Under the pieces are notes generated by a model, which was not told the origin of the DNA, searched no databases, and saw nothing but the letters and a program-made list of their open reading frames with translations. A program made the translations under genes and the position numbers. Shown here piece after piece: positions 1 through 8,470 of a stretch of DNA of 64,000 nt. The first letter of the stretch is position 1, and every line of letters starts with the position of its first letter. The DNA is taken from assembly GCA_050303415.1 (NCBI GenBank), contig JBNLBS010000007.1, positions 62,001-126,000 on the forward strand, given 5' to 3'. The stretch is from JBNLBS01 sp050303415. Its GTDB lineage: Bacteria; Pseudomonadota; Gammaproteobacteria; Methylococcales; Methylomonadaceae.

Positions 1-3000
1 TTTGAAGTATTGGATTATTTTTTTGTTCGTGATGATCTTAATGTCAAGACACTGAAAGATTTAAACGGAAAACGAGTTGCCCTTCCTAAAGGATATGCAC
101 ATATCCAGCTTATTAAGAAATATTTTCCTGAAATTCAGATCATTACGGTTGATACCTTTGGTGAAGCGATCGATGCTGTATTGGAAAATAAGGCTGATAT
201 GCTTTATGACACTTATGGATCACTCATTTATACCCTGGAGAAGGAGGGTATAAATACCATCGTCCCGTTTAAATCGACTCGAAAAATAGTCGGAAAAAAC
301 CCGATTCATATTGTAACCCGGAAAGATTTACCGGAACTGGCTTCGATTATACAAAAAGGCTTAAACCTCATAACCAGCAAAGAAAAAAGACTGATCTATG
401 ATAAATGGTTAAGAATTCCCACTCCTCCCTCTCAACTGAATGAATATAGTCTACAGCTAAGCCAGGAGGAAAAGGACTGGCTTAAAGCCCACCCGACTAT
501 TTATTACGGCGCGGAGACGGACTGGGCACCTTATGATTTCGTTAATCAACAAGGTAGACATGATGGTGTAACGCGTGATTACCTTAACTTGATAGAACAG
601 ATAATTGATATTCGGTTTGAACCTGTTGTCAATGATTGGGATAAATTGCTGCAAAAAGCGAAGCAACAAGAAATAGATTTATTACCGGTTATTTATTTTT
701 CACAGGCACGCAGTCAATATTTGAAATTCACACAACCTTATCAGTTGATGCTGGACTATTTTTTCATACGTGATGATCTGCAGGTAAAAACGCTTTCTGA
801 TTTAAACGGTAAAATAATTGTCATTCCTAAAGGTTTTCTACACCTAGAGACAGTAAGAAAAAAATTTCCGTTGTTAAAAATAATGGAAGTGAACAGCCTG
901 ATGGAAGCAATTCAAAGTGTACTGGAGTATCGAGCGGATATTCTATTGGACTCACATTCGGTCATCAGTTATTTGTTAAAAAAAAATAGTATCGCCAATA
1001 TTAAACCCTTTAAAGTGCTGCCACCCGCTGAAACAAGAAAAGTCTACATGGCGGTTCCCAAGCAAAACGCAATTTTGGCTGATATTTTAAATAAGGCGTT
1101 AAATGCTATTCCCGAGCTCAAGAAACAAGATATCTATACCAAATGGTTTGGATCGGCTTTAGTAAAACAGATACCCAGGTTGGAAATCACTCCTAAAGAA
1201 AGGCGATGGCTGGATCAACATAAAGTCGTTAGGTTTACCGGTGATCCGAACTGGCTTCCTTATGAGGCATTTGACCGACAGGGTAATTATATAGGTATTG
1301 TTGCCGAACACTTGAAACTGATTGAGCAAAAACTGAATATTAAAATTGAGTTTATTCCCGTTAATTCCTGGTCAGAATCCATTGCCAAAGTTAAACAGGG
1401 AGAGGTTGATGTGTTGTCTGAAACCGTGGATTCGAATCTTAAATCGGAATTAACATTTACTCAGCCTTATCTTTCAAGTCCTGTTGTCATTGTGATGAAA
1501 AATAATGAAAACTATGTCGAGAATATAAACAAAATTAAGCATAAAAAAATAGCGGTCATTGAACAATATGGTTATGTGCCAGCTATTTTAAGAAAATATC
1601 CGAATATTAACTTCTACCAGGTCAAAAATATAAAAGAAGGTTTAACCTCAGTCTCAACGGGTAAGGTAGATGTGTTGTTAGCGACATTGGCACAGGCCAG
1701 TTATCATATTTCTGCCTTAGGTATTAATAATGTTCGTATAGTCGGTAAAACAGAATTTACCACGCAATTGTCTTTTGGAATGCGTAAAGAGTTTGAACCT
1801 TTAGTTCCTTTGTTTAACCGTGCCTTAAATCATATCAGTCAAGCTCAGAAGCAACAGATTTTTTCTAACTGGGGGAAAAATAAGTTTGCCGAAAAAATTG
1901 ATTATGAATTTATCTTTAAATTGGCGGCAATTTTTATTCTGATAATTTTTATTATTGTTTATTGGAATTTAAAATTAGCGAAGGAAGTAAAACTTAGAAA
2001 AGAAATAGAAGCACAAACACAAGCATTAATAGACAACATTCCGTTACAGATCTTTGTGACGAAATTTGATGGCAAAATTCTTTCAGCCAATCCTAAAGCA
2101 ATTGACGACTATAAAATTAAACAACAAGATTTGGCGAACATTAATCTGTTTGATTTTTTTACTGACCCCAGTGAATCAATAACGATCAAAAACGAAATTT
2201 TACAGCATGGAAAAATAGAACAAAAAATTTTGCCGTTTAAAAATCATCAGGATCAAATAAGATCGATGATGCTATCAATTCTTCCGATATTTTATAACAA
2301 GGAACATGCGCTGTTAATGATTGCAGTTGATATGACCGAAAGGCTGCAAATGGAAGCTGATTTAAAGGATGCAAGAGATAATGCAGAGGCTGCCACTCGA
2401 GCCAAATCTGAATTTTTAGCCAATATGAGTCATGAAATACGGACACCAATGAATGCCATTATTGGTTTTACCGAATTGTTAAACGAGCAGGTGACTGAGC
2501 CAAAATTAAAATCGTTTGTAAAAACAATTCAATTGGCAGGAAATAACTTATTGGCTCTAATAAACGATATTCTGGATTTATCTAAAATTGAAGCCGGCAA
2601 ATTAAGTATAGAAAAAACGCCATGTAATCCGCATGCTATATTTTCCGAATTGGGAAATATTTTTATGATGAAAATGCAAGAAAAAAATATTGATTTCATC
2701 ATGGATATTGATCCAGTTATTCCTGAAAGTATGCAGCTTGATGCGACTCGTTTAAGACAGGTACTGCTTAATTTGATTGGTAATGCGGTTAAGTTTACCG
2801 ATCAAGGGTATATTCGTTTGAAGGCAAGAACCAGTAATGAAGATGAAATTCATAGTAAGCTGGATTTGTTAATTGATGTTGAAGATAGCGGTATTGGAAT
2901 TTCGATAGACCAACAACATCGTATTTTTCAGGATTTTGAACAGTCAGAAGGCCAGAGCGTAAGAAAATATGGTGGTACCGGGTTGGGTTTGTCTATCAGT

Positions 3001-3834
3001 AAGCGGCTGGTTGAAATGATGGGAGGGGAACTCAGTCTAACTAGCCAACTAGGGCACGGATCTACCTTTACTATAAAATTAACCGATGTTGATATTGCCT
3101 CACTCATTTTGGATCAAGAAGAGCCTCAATCTCCTCCAACTACTGAGATCGTGTTTCTTGCCAGTAAAATTTTAATTGTGGATGATGTGGAAGATAACCG
3201 AAATTTGCTGATTGCAAACTTTAGTGATACGCAGCTTCAAGTGGTGGTGGCTGAAAATGGTTTACAAGCCGTTGAGCTGGCAAAAAAGAATGATTTTGGT
3301 CTGATTCTAATGGACATCCGCATGCCTGTAATGGATGGTTATCAGGCCGCTCGAGAAATTAAAGCATTTACGAATGTTCCGATCATTGCTTTAACGGCTT
3401 CAGTAATGAATGATGATTTTGAGCGAATTAAGACTGATAATTTTAACGGTTATCTTAAAAAACCAATATTAAAAGCGGATTTAGTAACAGCGTTAAGTAA
3501 ATTTCTTCCCTATGAGGAAGTTACTGTTAAGCCTAAATCAGATAAGACTGTGGTCTTATCTGAACGAGAAGTGAAAAATGCAGAATTGTTATACCCTGAG
3601 CTGGAGAAATTAAATAGTAGTTGGGCTTCTGTGATAAAAAATAACAATATTGCAGAAATTAAAGATTTTACCCAGGCGATTGAAACAGCGAATCAACAGA
3701 ATCCGATTTCAATCGTCAGTGATTATGTCAATGATTTAAAAAATGATCTGGATTCTTTTGATATAGCAGCCATCATAAATAAGCTAAATTACTTTCCGGA
3801 ACTTGTATCAATATTAAAGGTGAAAATAGAGTAA
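1..3834 (+). CDS. Hybrid sensor histidine kinase with tandem periplasmic solute-binding domains (5' truncated)
   Basis: The frame is open from base 1, so the true start lies outside the window; the TTG at base 10 is not a convincing start. Numbering from base 10, the order is: the end of one bacterial SBP_bac_3-type binding domain (about 1-135), a second (150-385), a third (400-625), one TM helix (about 635-655), a PAS-like region (660-775), HisKA with SHEIRTPMN (H808), HATPase_c with LIGNAVKFT and GGTGLGLSISKRL, and a receiver domain with VDD (1057-1059) and phospho-acceptor D1102 in MDIRMPVMDG. This is the BvgS/EvgS-like architecture. The last 85 or so residues sit where an HPt domain would be expected but contain no histidine, so the phosphorelay probably continues on a separate HPt protein. 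The ligand is unknown. It converges with the MTI phosphorylase gene. Confidence 0.9.
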   Translation, partial: FEVLDYFFVRDDLNVKTLKDLNGKRVALPKGYAHIQLIKKYFPEIQIITVDTFGEAIDAVLENKADMLYDTYGSLIYTLEKEGINTIVPFKSTRKIVGKNPIHIVTRKDLPELASIIQKGLNLITSKEKRLIYDKWLRIPTPPSQLNEYSLQLSQEEKDWLKAHPTIYYGAETDWAPYDFVNQQGRHDGVTRDYLNLIEQIIDIRFEPVVNDWDKLLQKAKQQEIDLLPVIYFSQARSQYLKFTQPYQLMLDYFFIRDDLQVKTLSDLNGKIIVIPKGFLHLETVRKKFPLLKIMEVNSLMEAIQSVLEYRADILLDSHSVISYLLKKNSIANIKPFKVLPPAETRKVYMAVPKQNAILADILNKALNAIPELKKQDIYTKWFGSALVKQIPRLEITPKERRWLDQHKVVRFTGDPNWLPYEAFDRQGNYIGIVAEHLKLIEQKLNIKIEFIPVNSWSESIAKVKQGEVDVLSETVDSNLKSELTFTQPYLSSPVVIVMKNNENYVENINKIKHKKIAVIEQYGYVPAILRKYPNINFYQVKNIKEGLTSVSTGKVDVLLATLAQASYHISALGINNVRIVGKTEFTTQLSFGMRKEFEPLVPLFNRALNHISQAQKQQIFSNWGKNKFAEKIDYEFIFKLAAIFILIIFIIVYWNLKLAKEVKLRKEIEAQTQALIDNIPLQIFVTKFDGKILSANPKAIDDYKIKQQDLANINLFDFFTDPSESITIKNEILQHGKIEQKILPFKNHQDQIRSMMLSILPIFYNKEHALLMIAVDMTERLQMEADLKDARDNAEAATRAKSEFLANMSHEIRTPMNAIIGFTELLNEQVTEPKLKSFVKTIQLAGNNLLALINDILDLSKIEAGKLSIEKTPCNPHAIFSELGNIFMMKMQEKNIDFIMDIDPVIPESMQLDATRLRQVLLNLIGNAVKFTDQGYIRLKARTSNEDEIHSKLDLLIDVEDSGIGISIDQQHRIFQDFEQSEGQSVRKYGGTGLGLSISKRLVEMMGGELSLTSQLGHGSTFTIKLTDVDIASLILDQEEPQSPPTTEIVFLASKILIVDDVEDNRNLLIANFSDTQLQVVVAENGLQAVELAKKNDFGLILMDIRMPVMDGYQAAREIKAFTNVPIIALTASVMNDDFERIKTDNFNGYLKKPILKADLVTALSKFLPYEEVTVKPKSDKTVVLSEREVKNAELLYPELEKLNSSWASVIKNNNIAEIKDFTQAIETANQQNPISIVSDYVNDLKNDLDSFDIAAIINKLNYFPELVSILKVKIE

Positions 3835-3871
3835 GAATAGAAGCACTTTTCTTCCTCATAAATATCCAGGG

Positions 3872-4615
3872 CTAGTTGTTTAATGTAATAAAGGCTTTAA
3901 GAATCTTACTGGCCCTCATCATTCCTTGGTGAACATTATGCTCAATCTCAGACATGGTGATTTCACCTTCAGATTTGCCGGCAGCCCAATTGGCAACAAC
4001 GGACAGGTTGACATAATTTATACCCAGTTCTTTTGCCAGAGCGGCTTCCGGCATGCCGGTCATACCAACCAGGTCGCACCCGTCTCTCTCCATACGTTGA
4101 ATTTCAGCAATTGTTTCCAGTCTGGGACCTTGGGTACAGCCATAAGTACCCGATGGGGTAACTGATACCCCGGCGTTATCGGCAGCTAAAATTAACTGTA
4201 CCCTTAATGATGGGTGGTATGGCTGTGAGAAGTCAATATGTGTAACCTGTTCCAAATCATCGGCAAAAAAAGTATGCTCCCGTCCATAGCTGTAGTCGAT
4301 TATTTGATCGGGGATGGCAATTTGAGCAGGGGCCATTTCCGGGGTTATGCCACCTACTGCAGCAACTGCGACTATGGATTCAATGCCCAATTTTTTTAAT
4401 CCCCAGATATTTGCACGGTAATTTATTTTATGAGGTGGAATGGTATGTGGATTCCCGTGTCTGGCTAAAAAAACGACTTCTTGCTGAAAAATTTTTCCGG
4501 TGATAAATGCTGCCGAAGGTTTTCCATAAGGAGTGTCTATATGCTCCTGTTTAATGATTTCCAGATCATCCATCTGGGTCAGGCCAGTTCCGCCGATTAT
4601 TGCTAATTCAGTCAT
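3872..4615 (-). CDS. S-methyl-5'-thioinosine phosphorylase (MTAP/PNP family)
   Basis: A 247-residue member of the PNP/MTAP phosphorylase family. It opens with the phosphate-binding IGGTGL and carries RHGNPHTIPPHKINYRAN, CTQGPRLET and the purine/methylthio site around GMTGMPEAALAKELGINY. Length and sequence style fit the gammaproteobacterial branch that cleaves methylthioinosine rather than methylthioadenosine; that specificity is inferred from memory of the Pseudomonas protein, and MTAP is the alternative. It is the last gene of a tight minus-strand operon nagZ-hpt-this gene, 2 bp after hpt. Pairing with a hypoxanthine phosphoribosyltransferase makes sense because MTI phosphorolysis releases hypoxanthine, which Hpt would convert to IMP. 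Confidence 0.85.
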   Translation of the reverse strand: MTELAIIGGTGLTQMDDLEIIKQEHIDTPYGKPSAAFITGKIFQQEVVFLARHGNPHTIPPHKINYRANIWGLKKLGIESIVAVAAVGGITPEMAPAQIAIPDQIIDYSYGREHTFFADDLEQVTHIDFSQPYHPSLRVQLILAADNAGVSVTPSGTYGCTQGPRLETIAEIQRMERDGCDLVGMTGMPEAALAKELGINYVNLSVVANWAAGKSEGEITMSEIEHNVHQGMMRASKILKAFITLNN

Positions 4616-4617
4616 TC

Positions 4618-5163
4618 TTAAATCTCTTCCAGGCAGGCAAAGATACCTGCGGCATTGCGTAAATAACCTTTGTAGTCCATACCGTAGCCAAAAATATATC
4701 GGTCGGCAACCTGTAAAGCAACAAAATCGGCACTGATGGGTTTATTCTTGTTAATGATCTTGTCCACCAGAACGGCGCTATAGACTTTTTCAGCGCCTTG
4801 TTGTTTACAGTATTGGATAATGGCTTCAAGGGTTATGCCTTCATCCAGAATATCGTCAACAATCAGTACGGTTCGTCCTTGCAGTGAACTTTCCGGCTTA
4901 ACCAGCCACTTGATTTCACCACCTGATGTTTGGTTTTGATACCGGCTGGCATTGATGGTGTCCAGCGTTAATGGAAAGTTTAATAAAGGCATTAACTTAC
5001 CGGTGGTAATAATACCGCCATTCATCACGCAAAGCAGCACAGGGTTACTATCTGCCAATTGCAGGTTTATTTGTTTAGCCATATTTTTCAGAGCTGCTTC
5101 AACTTCGGCTTCGGAATGTAGTAACTCTGCAGAAAGGCTGACTTGTTTGATTTCTTCAAGCAT
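4618..5163 (-). CDS. hpt: Hypoxanthine-guanine phosphoribosyltransferase
   Basis: A 181-residue type I phosphoribosyltransferase. The PRPP-binding signature is VLIVDDILDEGITL in the second half, preceded by the flexible-loop region and LLCVMNGGIITTGKLM. It transfers the phosphoribosyl group from PRPP to hypoxanthine or guanine in purine salvage in the cytoplasm. Its start overlaps the end of nagZ by 8 bp and it lies 2 bp upstream of the phosphorylase gene, so the three genes are almost certainly co-transcribed and translationally coupled. The exact base preference (hypoxanthine versus guanine) cannot be read from the sequence. Confidence 0.88.
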   Translation of the reverse strand: MLEEIKQVSLSAELLHSEAEVEAALKNMAKQINLQLADSNPVLLCVMNGGIITTGKLMPLLNFPLTLDTINASRYQNQTSGGEIKWLVKPESSLQGRTVLIVDDILDEGITLEAIIQYCKQQGAEKVYSAVLVDKIINKNKPISADFVALQVADRYIFGYGMDYKGYLRNAAGIFACLEEI

Positions 5164-6175
5164 TGTTTTGATTTAACCGGCTAATTAGTTGAGAGATTTG
5201 TTGCCATTTTTCTGTTTTAAAAAGTTGTTTACGAGTGAAGCTGTTTTTACCGCGCATGTTGTTTAATCTCTTTTCTCGCTGTCGGTCTTGGGTTACCGGC
5301 AAGGCTTCCAGAACCTGTTCGGCTGCCTCTGGATTATTACAAACCAGTATCATATCGCAACCGGCTTGTTGAGCTTGTCGGGCGCGTTCAGGAAAATCCC
5401 CCACTGAAGCAGCACCTTCCATGCTTAAATCATCGCTGAAAATCGTACCATGAAAGTTTAATTGTTGACGTAAGATTTTTTGTAACCAAAAGGTTGAAAA
5501 TCCGGCTGGGTTCGGGTCTATTTTTGAATACACTACATGTGCGGGCATAATGCCCTCCAGACCGTCGGCAATGAGCTGTTTGAAAGGTATTAGGTCTTTT
5601 TGTTCTATACTGTTAAAGTCCCTTTCATCGACCGGTAAGGTAAGATGAGAATCCAAAGCAACTGCACCATGGCCAGGAAAGTGTTTGCCGGTTGCTGCCA
5701 TACCTGCCATATTCATGCCTTTACGGAATTGACCGGCTAGTTGAGTAGCTAAACTAGCGTGGCTTGAGAATGAACGGTTACCAATAATTTCACTGACACC
5801 GCAATCGATATCAAGTACCGGAGCGAAGCTGAAATCTACACCGACAGCCAATAGCTCTGCAGCCATAAGCCAGCCCGCAGGTTTGGCCAGGTCAGGATCC
5901 TTGGCGTAACAAGAGGCGGCAGGCAGTCGGGTAAACCCTTGTTGAAACCGTTGAACACGCCCCCCTTCCTGATCAACGGCAATAAGGATATCGCCATTGC
6001 GCGCTTGTCGAATATCTTGGATTAATTCAGAAACCTGTTCAGGACTTTGAAAATTTCGTGAGAAAAGAATGACTGCGCCTGTATTAGGGTGATTGATTTT
6101 GATTTTCTCTGATGCTTTCAGGCTGATACCTTCAACATCAATCATGACGGGTCCGATTGCTTGCTTTTGTGCCAT
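5156..6175 (-). CDS. nagZ: Beta-N-acetylhexosaminidase NagZ (GH3)
   Basis: A 339-residue cytosolic glycoside hydrolase family 3 enzyme with no signal peptide. It carries the NagZ hallmarks DQEGGRVQRF (about 68-77), KHFPGHG (164-170; His of the catalytic dyad) and FSDDLSMEGA (about 246-255; nucleophile Asp248). NagZ removes N-acetylglucosamine from GlcNAc-anhydroMurNAc muropeptides imported from the periplasm during cell-wall recycling. AmgK and MurU, which use the released MurNAc, are encoded 3 kb away in this window. It is the first gene of the operon with hpt and the MTI phosphorylase. The adjacent FliL-like gene starts divergently 81 bp away. Confidence 0.95.
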   Translation of the reverse strand: MAQKQAIGPVMIDVEGISLKASEKIKINHPNTGAVILFSRNFQSPEQVSELIQDIRQARNGDILIAVDQEGGRVQRFQQGFTRLPAASCYAKDPDLAKPAGWLMAAELLAVGVDFSFAPVLDIDCGVSEIIGNRSFSSHASLATQLAGQFRKGMNMAGMAATGKHFPGHGAVALDSHLTLPVDERDFNSIEQKDLIPFKQLIADGLEGIMPAHVVYSKIDPNPAGFSTFWLQKILRQQLNFHGTIFSDDLSMEGAASVGDFPERARQAQQAGCDMILVCNNPEAAEQVLEALPVTQDRQREKRLNNMRGKNSFTRKQLFKTEKWQQISQLISRLNQNNA

Positions 6176-6256
6176 ATTGTTTAGATTATCATTATATAAA
6201 TTAATGTATTTGCCCTATACTAGGTCTCTAATAATCCAATTATATAGGAACCCGAT

Positions 6257-6649
6257 ATGCGGTTTTTTGTTTTGTTACTGAGTTTTATGTTTTTGCCCTT
6301 AATGGTAATGGCGGAAGAAGAGGAAAATGCCAAGCCTTCGGTCGATTACCTTGAAATGGCCCCAAAACTGACTGTTAATCTGGCTGAACGTAGAAAATAT
6401 TTATTGGTTAAGGTACAGCTGCTCATTAAAGGACGAGCCAATACCGACAGAATTAACGAACATATGCCGGCTATGCGGCATGAGCTGCTTATGTTCCTAT
6501 CAGGTAAGAGTGAAGAGGAACTGCAAACAGCACTGCAACGAGAAGCGGCTAGAAAGGAGTCTTTTAATAGAGTGAAAGCTGTTTTGGATAAGTATTCCAG
6601 CAGTGAGGGGCTGGAAGATTTGTTTTTTACTGCCTTTTTGATCAATTAA
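6257..6649 (+). CDS. FliL-like protein, exported
   Basis: A 130-residue protein with an N-terminal signal sequence (about 1-19, ending near VMA|EEE) and a FliL-family fold region. The region PKLTVNLAERRKYLLVKVQL followed by the helical HELLMFLSGKSEEELQTALQ resembles the periplasmic domain of flagellar basal-body FliL. Unlike classical FliL, it seems to have a cleavable leader rather than a retained TM anchor, and no flagellar genes are nearby. It may therefore be a stand-alone FliL-domain protein of unknown role rather than the motor-associated FliL. The start is supported by TAGGAA, 6 bp upstream of the ATG. It is transcribed divergently from nagZ. Confidence 0.7.
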   Translation: MRFFVLLLSFMFLPLMVMAEEEENAKPSVDYLEMAPKLTVNLAERRKYLLVKVQLLIKGRANTDRINEHMPAMRHELLMFLSGKSEEELQTALQREAARKESFNRVKAVLDKYSSSEGLEDLFFTAFLIN

Positions 6650-6678
6650 ACGCACTGTTGAATGTAAAATATCTTGTA

Positions 6679-7104
6679 CTAGTCAGAAGCGTTTAAATTG
6701 TTCCCTAGGGCATTTTTAATCCGCTCTAATTGCTGTTCGATTTCATCTGACTGGTAGCGGGTTGCGGGATATTTCCCCCAGACCGGGGCGGGCCATGCTT
6801 TATCATATTGATAACGTACTACATGGTGCAGGTGTAATTGTGGCACAATGTTGCCAATACTGGCGATATTCAATTTATCGGCTTGGAAGACGGATTTAAG
6901 GTGTACAGCGAGTAAGCTTGATTCCGCTAATAATTGTATTTGTTGTTGTTTCTCAAGTTGAAAAATTTCTTTAATTTCATTGATTTCCGGAATCAGGACA
7001 AACCAAGGATATTGGCTGTCATTTATCATGCGTAATTGACAAAGCTCAAAACGACCACAGAAAATACTGTCCTGTTTAAGTTGGGGATGTAATTGGAATG
7101 TCAT
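6679..7104 (-). CDS. HIT domain protein
   Basis: A 141-residue histidine-triad protein, presumably a cytosolic nucleotide hydrolase or transferase. The triad reads QLHLHHVV, so the first His of the usual H-x-H-x-H is Gln; the middle His (the nucleophile in HIT hydrolases) and the third His are kept. From memory, this Q-L-H-x-H variant is common in a proteobacterial HIT subgroup. A VPQ/HLH core follows the helical LEKQQQIQLLAESSLL. It is a monocistronic gene, divergent from the downstream membrane protein gene and convergent with the FliL-like gene. The physiological substrate is unknown. Confidence 0.85.
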   Translation of the reverse strand: MTFQLHPQLKQDSIFCGRFELCQLRMINDSQYPWFVLIPEINEIKEIFQLEKQQQIQLLAESSLLAVHLKSVFQADKLNIASIGNIVPQLHLHHVVRYQYDKAWPAPVWGKYPATRYQSDEIEQQLERIKNALGNNLNASD

Positions 7105-7167
7105 CTGAGTCTGCTTTATAATTCAGTTGATCTATTCTAAATATAATGACAATAAAAGGATAGCCTT

Positions 7168-8217
7168 ATGTCTGTGAATGTTATTTCGATTCAGGAGCAG
7201 TTGGACGAGCAACCGGCTTTTAAAATCTCGTTTAAACTACTGTTGAGTTTTTATCTGATGATTCCACTGTGTTTGTCATTGATGCTACTGGACCAGTGGC
7301 AATTTGCCGGTTATATTCAGCAGCACCTTCCATCCAGCCCAAAACATTTCCTTTTATTTCAGGTTCTTTTTGGCACTCCACATATTATTGCCAGCAGCAT
7401 CGTTTTGGTCAGTAATACTGAATATTTAAAGTTATATAAGTTAAAATTATTATTTATGACTCTGGCTATTATTTTATTCTTTGGTGTCGGCAGTTTATTT
7501 ATCCCTTATCTTGTTTTATATGTTTTGGCGGCTTCCTGGACTGTATATCATGTGCTTAAACAACAATATGGAATTGGTCGAGGAGTTTACCGGTTACCAA
7601 ATTGGGCTTTTTATTTGTTAATGTGGCTGGCAGTAGGCGCAGGTATTTTTGTTTATATTGGCATTTTTTTAAAAAATAGCTTGGATGTCCAGCAAGCCGA
7701 ATGGGTTATGCAGACAGCAGGCAGTTTGTCAGTTTGCTTGGTATTGATGACAATCTATTGTCATCGTTATGTTAACAATAGTATCGGTCTGTATTTTATG
7801 TGGTCCAATACCTTGTTGGTACTGAGTAGCTTTTATTTATACGTTGAACAATATTATTTCTTGGCTATTTTGATACCAAGAATAGTTCATGATGTAAGCG
7901 CCTATGTGTTTTATGTCAGTCATGATTACAATAAACATCATAGCCAACCCAGGAATTTTATTTATCGTTGGGCGCAAAGTTGCCATCTGCCTATTTTTTT
8001 GGTCTTACCTTTGCTTTCATTCGTATTGACGGTAATATTGCAGAACTATGGAGATGCCTTGGTCGGCGAAATTACACGCCTGTTTTTTGGTATAGAAGTT
8101 CGTAAGGCGATTACTTTAGGGTTAATCGGCTATTTGGCTTTAATGCATTATTATACTGAGGCTTTTACTTGGCGTGCTGATTCACCCTACCGCAAGTTTA
8201 TAGCTTTTAAGCGTTAG
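7168..8217 (+). CDS. Uncharacterised polytopic membrane protein
   Basis: A 349-residue protein that is mostly hydrophobic, with roughly eight to nine TM segments (for example near residues 25-45, 63-83, 90-110, 145-170, 178-195, 205-225, 270-295 and 313-333). I do not recognise the family. Histidines and aromatics recur at segment ends: FGTPHII, YHVLKQQYG, RIVHDVSAYVFYVSHDYNKHH and ALMHYYTEAFTWRADSPYRK. Such a His distribution across helices is reminiscent of membrane di-iron or Brp/Blh-type enzymes, but this resemblance is weak and I would not name a function. It lies between a HIT protein gene and a dodecin gene with no operon partner. The start has AAAGGATAG upstream. Confidence 0.75.
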   Translation: MSVNVISIQEQLDEQPAFKISFKLLLSFYLMIPLCLSLMLLDQWQFAGYIQQHLPSSPKHFLLFQVLFGTPHIIASSIVLVSNTEYLKLYKLKLLFMTLAIILFFGVGSLFIPYLVLYVLAASWTVYHVLKQQYGIGRGVYRLPNWAFYLLMWLAVGAGIFVYIGIFLKNSLDVQQAEWVMQTAGSLSVCLVLMTIYCHRYVNNSIGLYFMWSNTLLVLSSFYLYVEQYYFLAILIPRIVHDVSAYVFYVSHDYNKHHSQPRNFIYRWAQSCHLPIFLVLPLLSFVLTVILQNYGDALVGEITRLFFGIEVRKAITLGLIGYLALMHYYTEAFTWRADSPYRKFIAFKR

Positions 8218-8224
8218 TGGAGGA

Positions 8225-8242
8225 GGGGCGGTATAATGCCCC
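8225..8242. terminator. Short GC-rich hairpin between convergent genes
   Basis: GGGGC and GCCCC arms (8225-8229 and 8238-8242) around an 8-nt loop, followed on the plus strand by a T-rich run. It sits just after the stop of the membrane protein gene and before the convergent dodecin gene, so it is a candidate terminator. The stem is only 5 bp. Confidence 0.4.
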
Positions 8243-8260
8243 CCACCAGTTTGTTTGTGT

Positions 8261-8470
8261 TTAATCATCCAGGGTGAAGCCAACTTTAATGGTGACTTGC
8301 CAATGTGCAATTTTTTCACCTTCAATATGACCACGGGTTTCTACAACCTCGAACCAGCGCATATCGTGTATGCTTTGACTGGCTTTTGCTACCGCATTTT
8401 CAATCGCCTCCTGAATGCCAACGGTTGATGAACCGGTTAATTCTATTTTTTTATAAATATGTTCGGGCAT
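8261..8470 (-). CDS. Dodecin family flavin-binding protein
   Basis: A 69-residue protein with the full dodecin pattern: IYKKIELTGSSTVGIQEAIENA, then RWFEVVETRGHI with the Trp that stacks on flavin, and HWQVTIKVGF with the Gln at the ligand site. Dodecins form hollow dodecamers that store or buffer flavins (FMN or riboflavin) in the cytoplasm. Its ATG lies inside the end of murU (20-bp overlap), preceded by GAGGAAAG, so it is translated as the last gene of an amgK-murU-dodecin operon. The link to MurNAc recycling is probably only positional. Confidence 0.88.
   Translation of the reverse strand: MPEHIYKKIELTGSSTVGIQEAIENAVAKASQSIHDMRWFEVVETRGHIEGEKIAHWQVTIKVGFTLDD

Noticed and set aside
8261..8470. 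Dodecin gene overlapping murU as a false ORF
   Set aside because: Despite the 20-bp overlap, the dodecin signature is complete and a GAGGAAAG site precedes its ATG, so it was kept as real.
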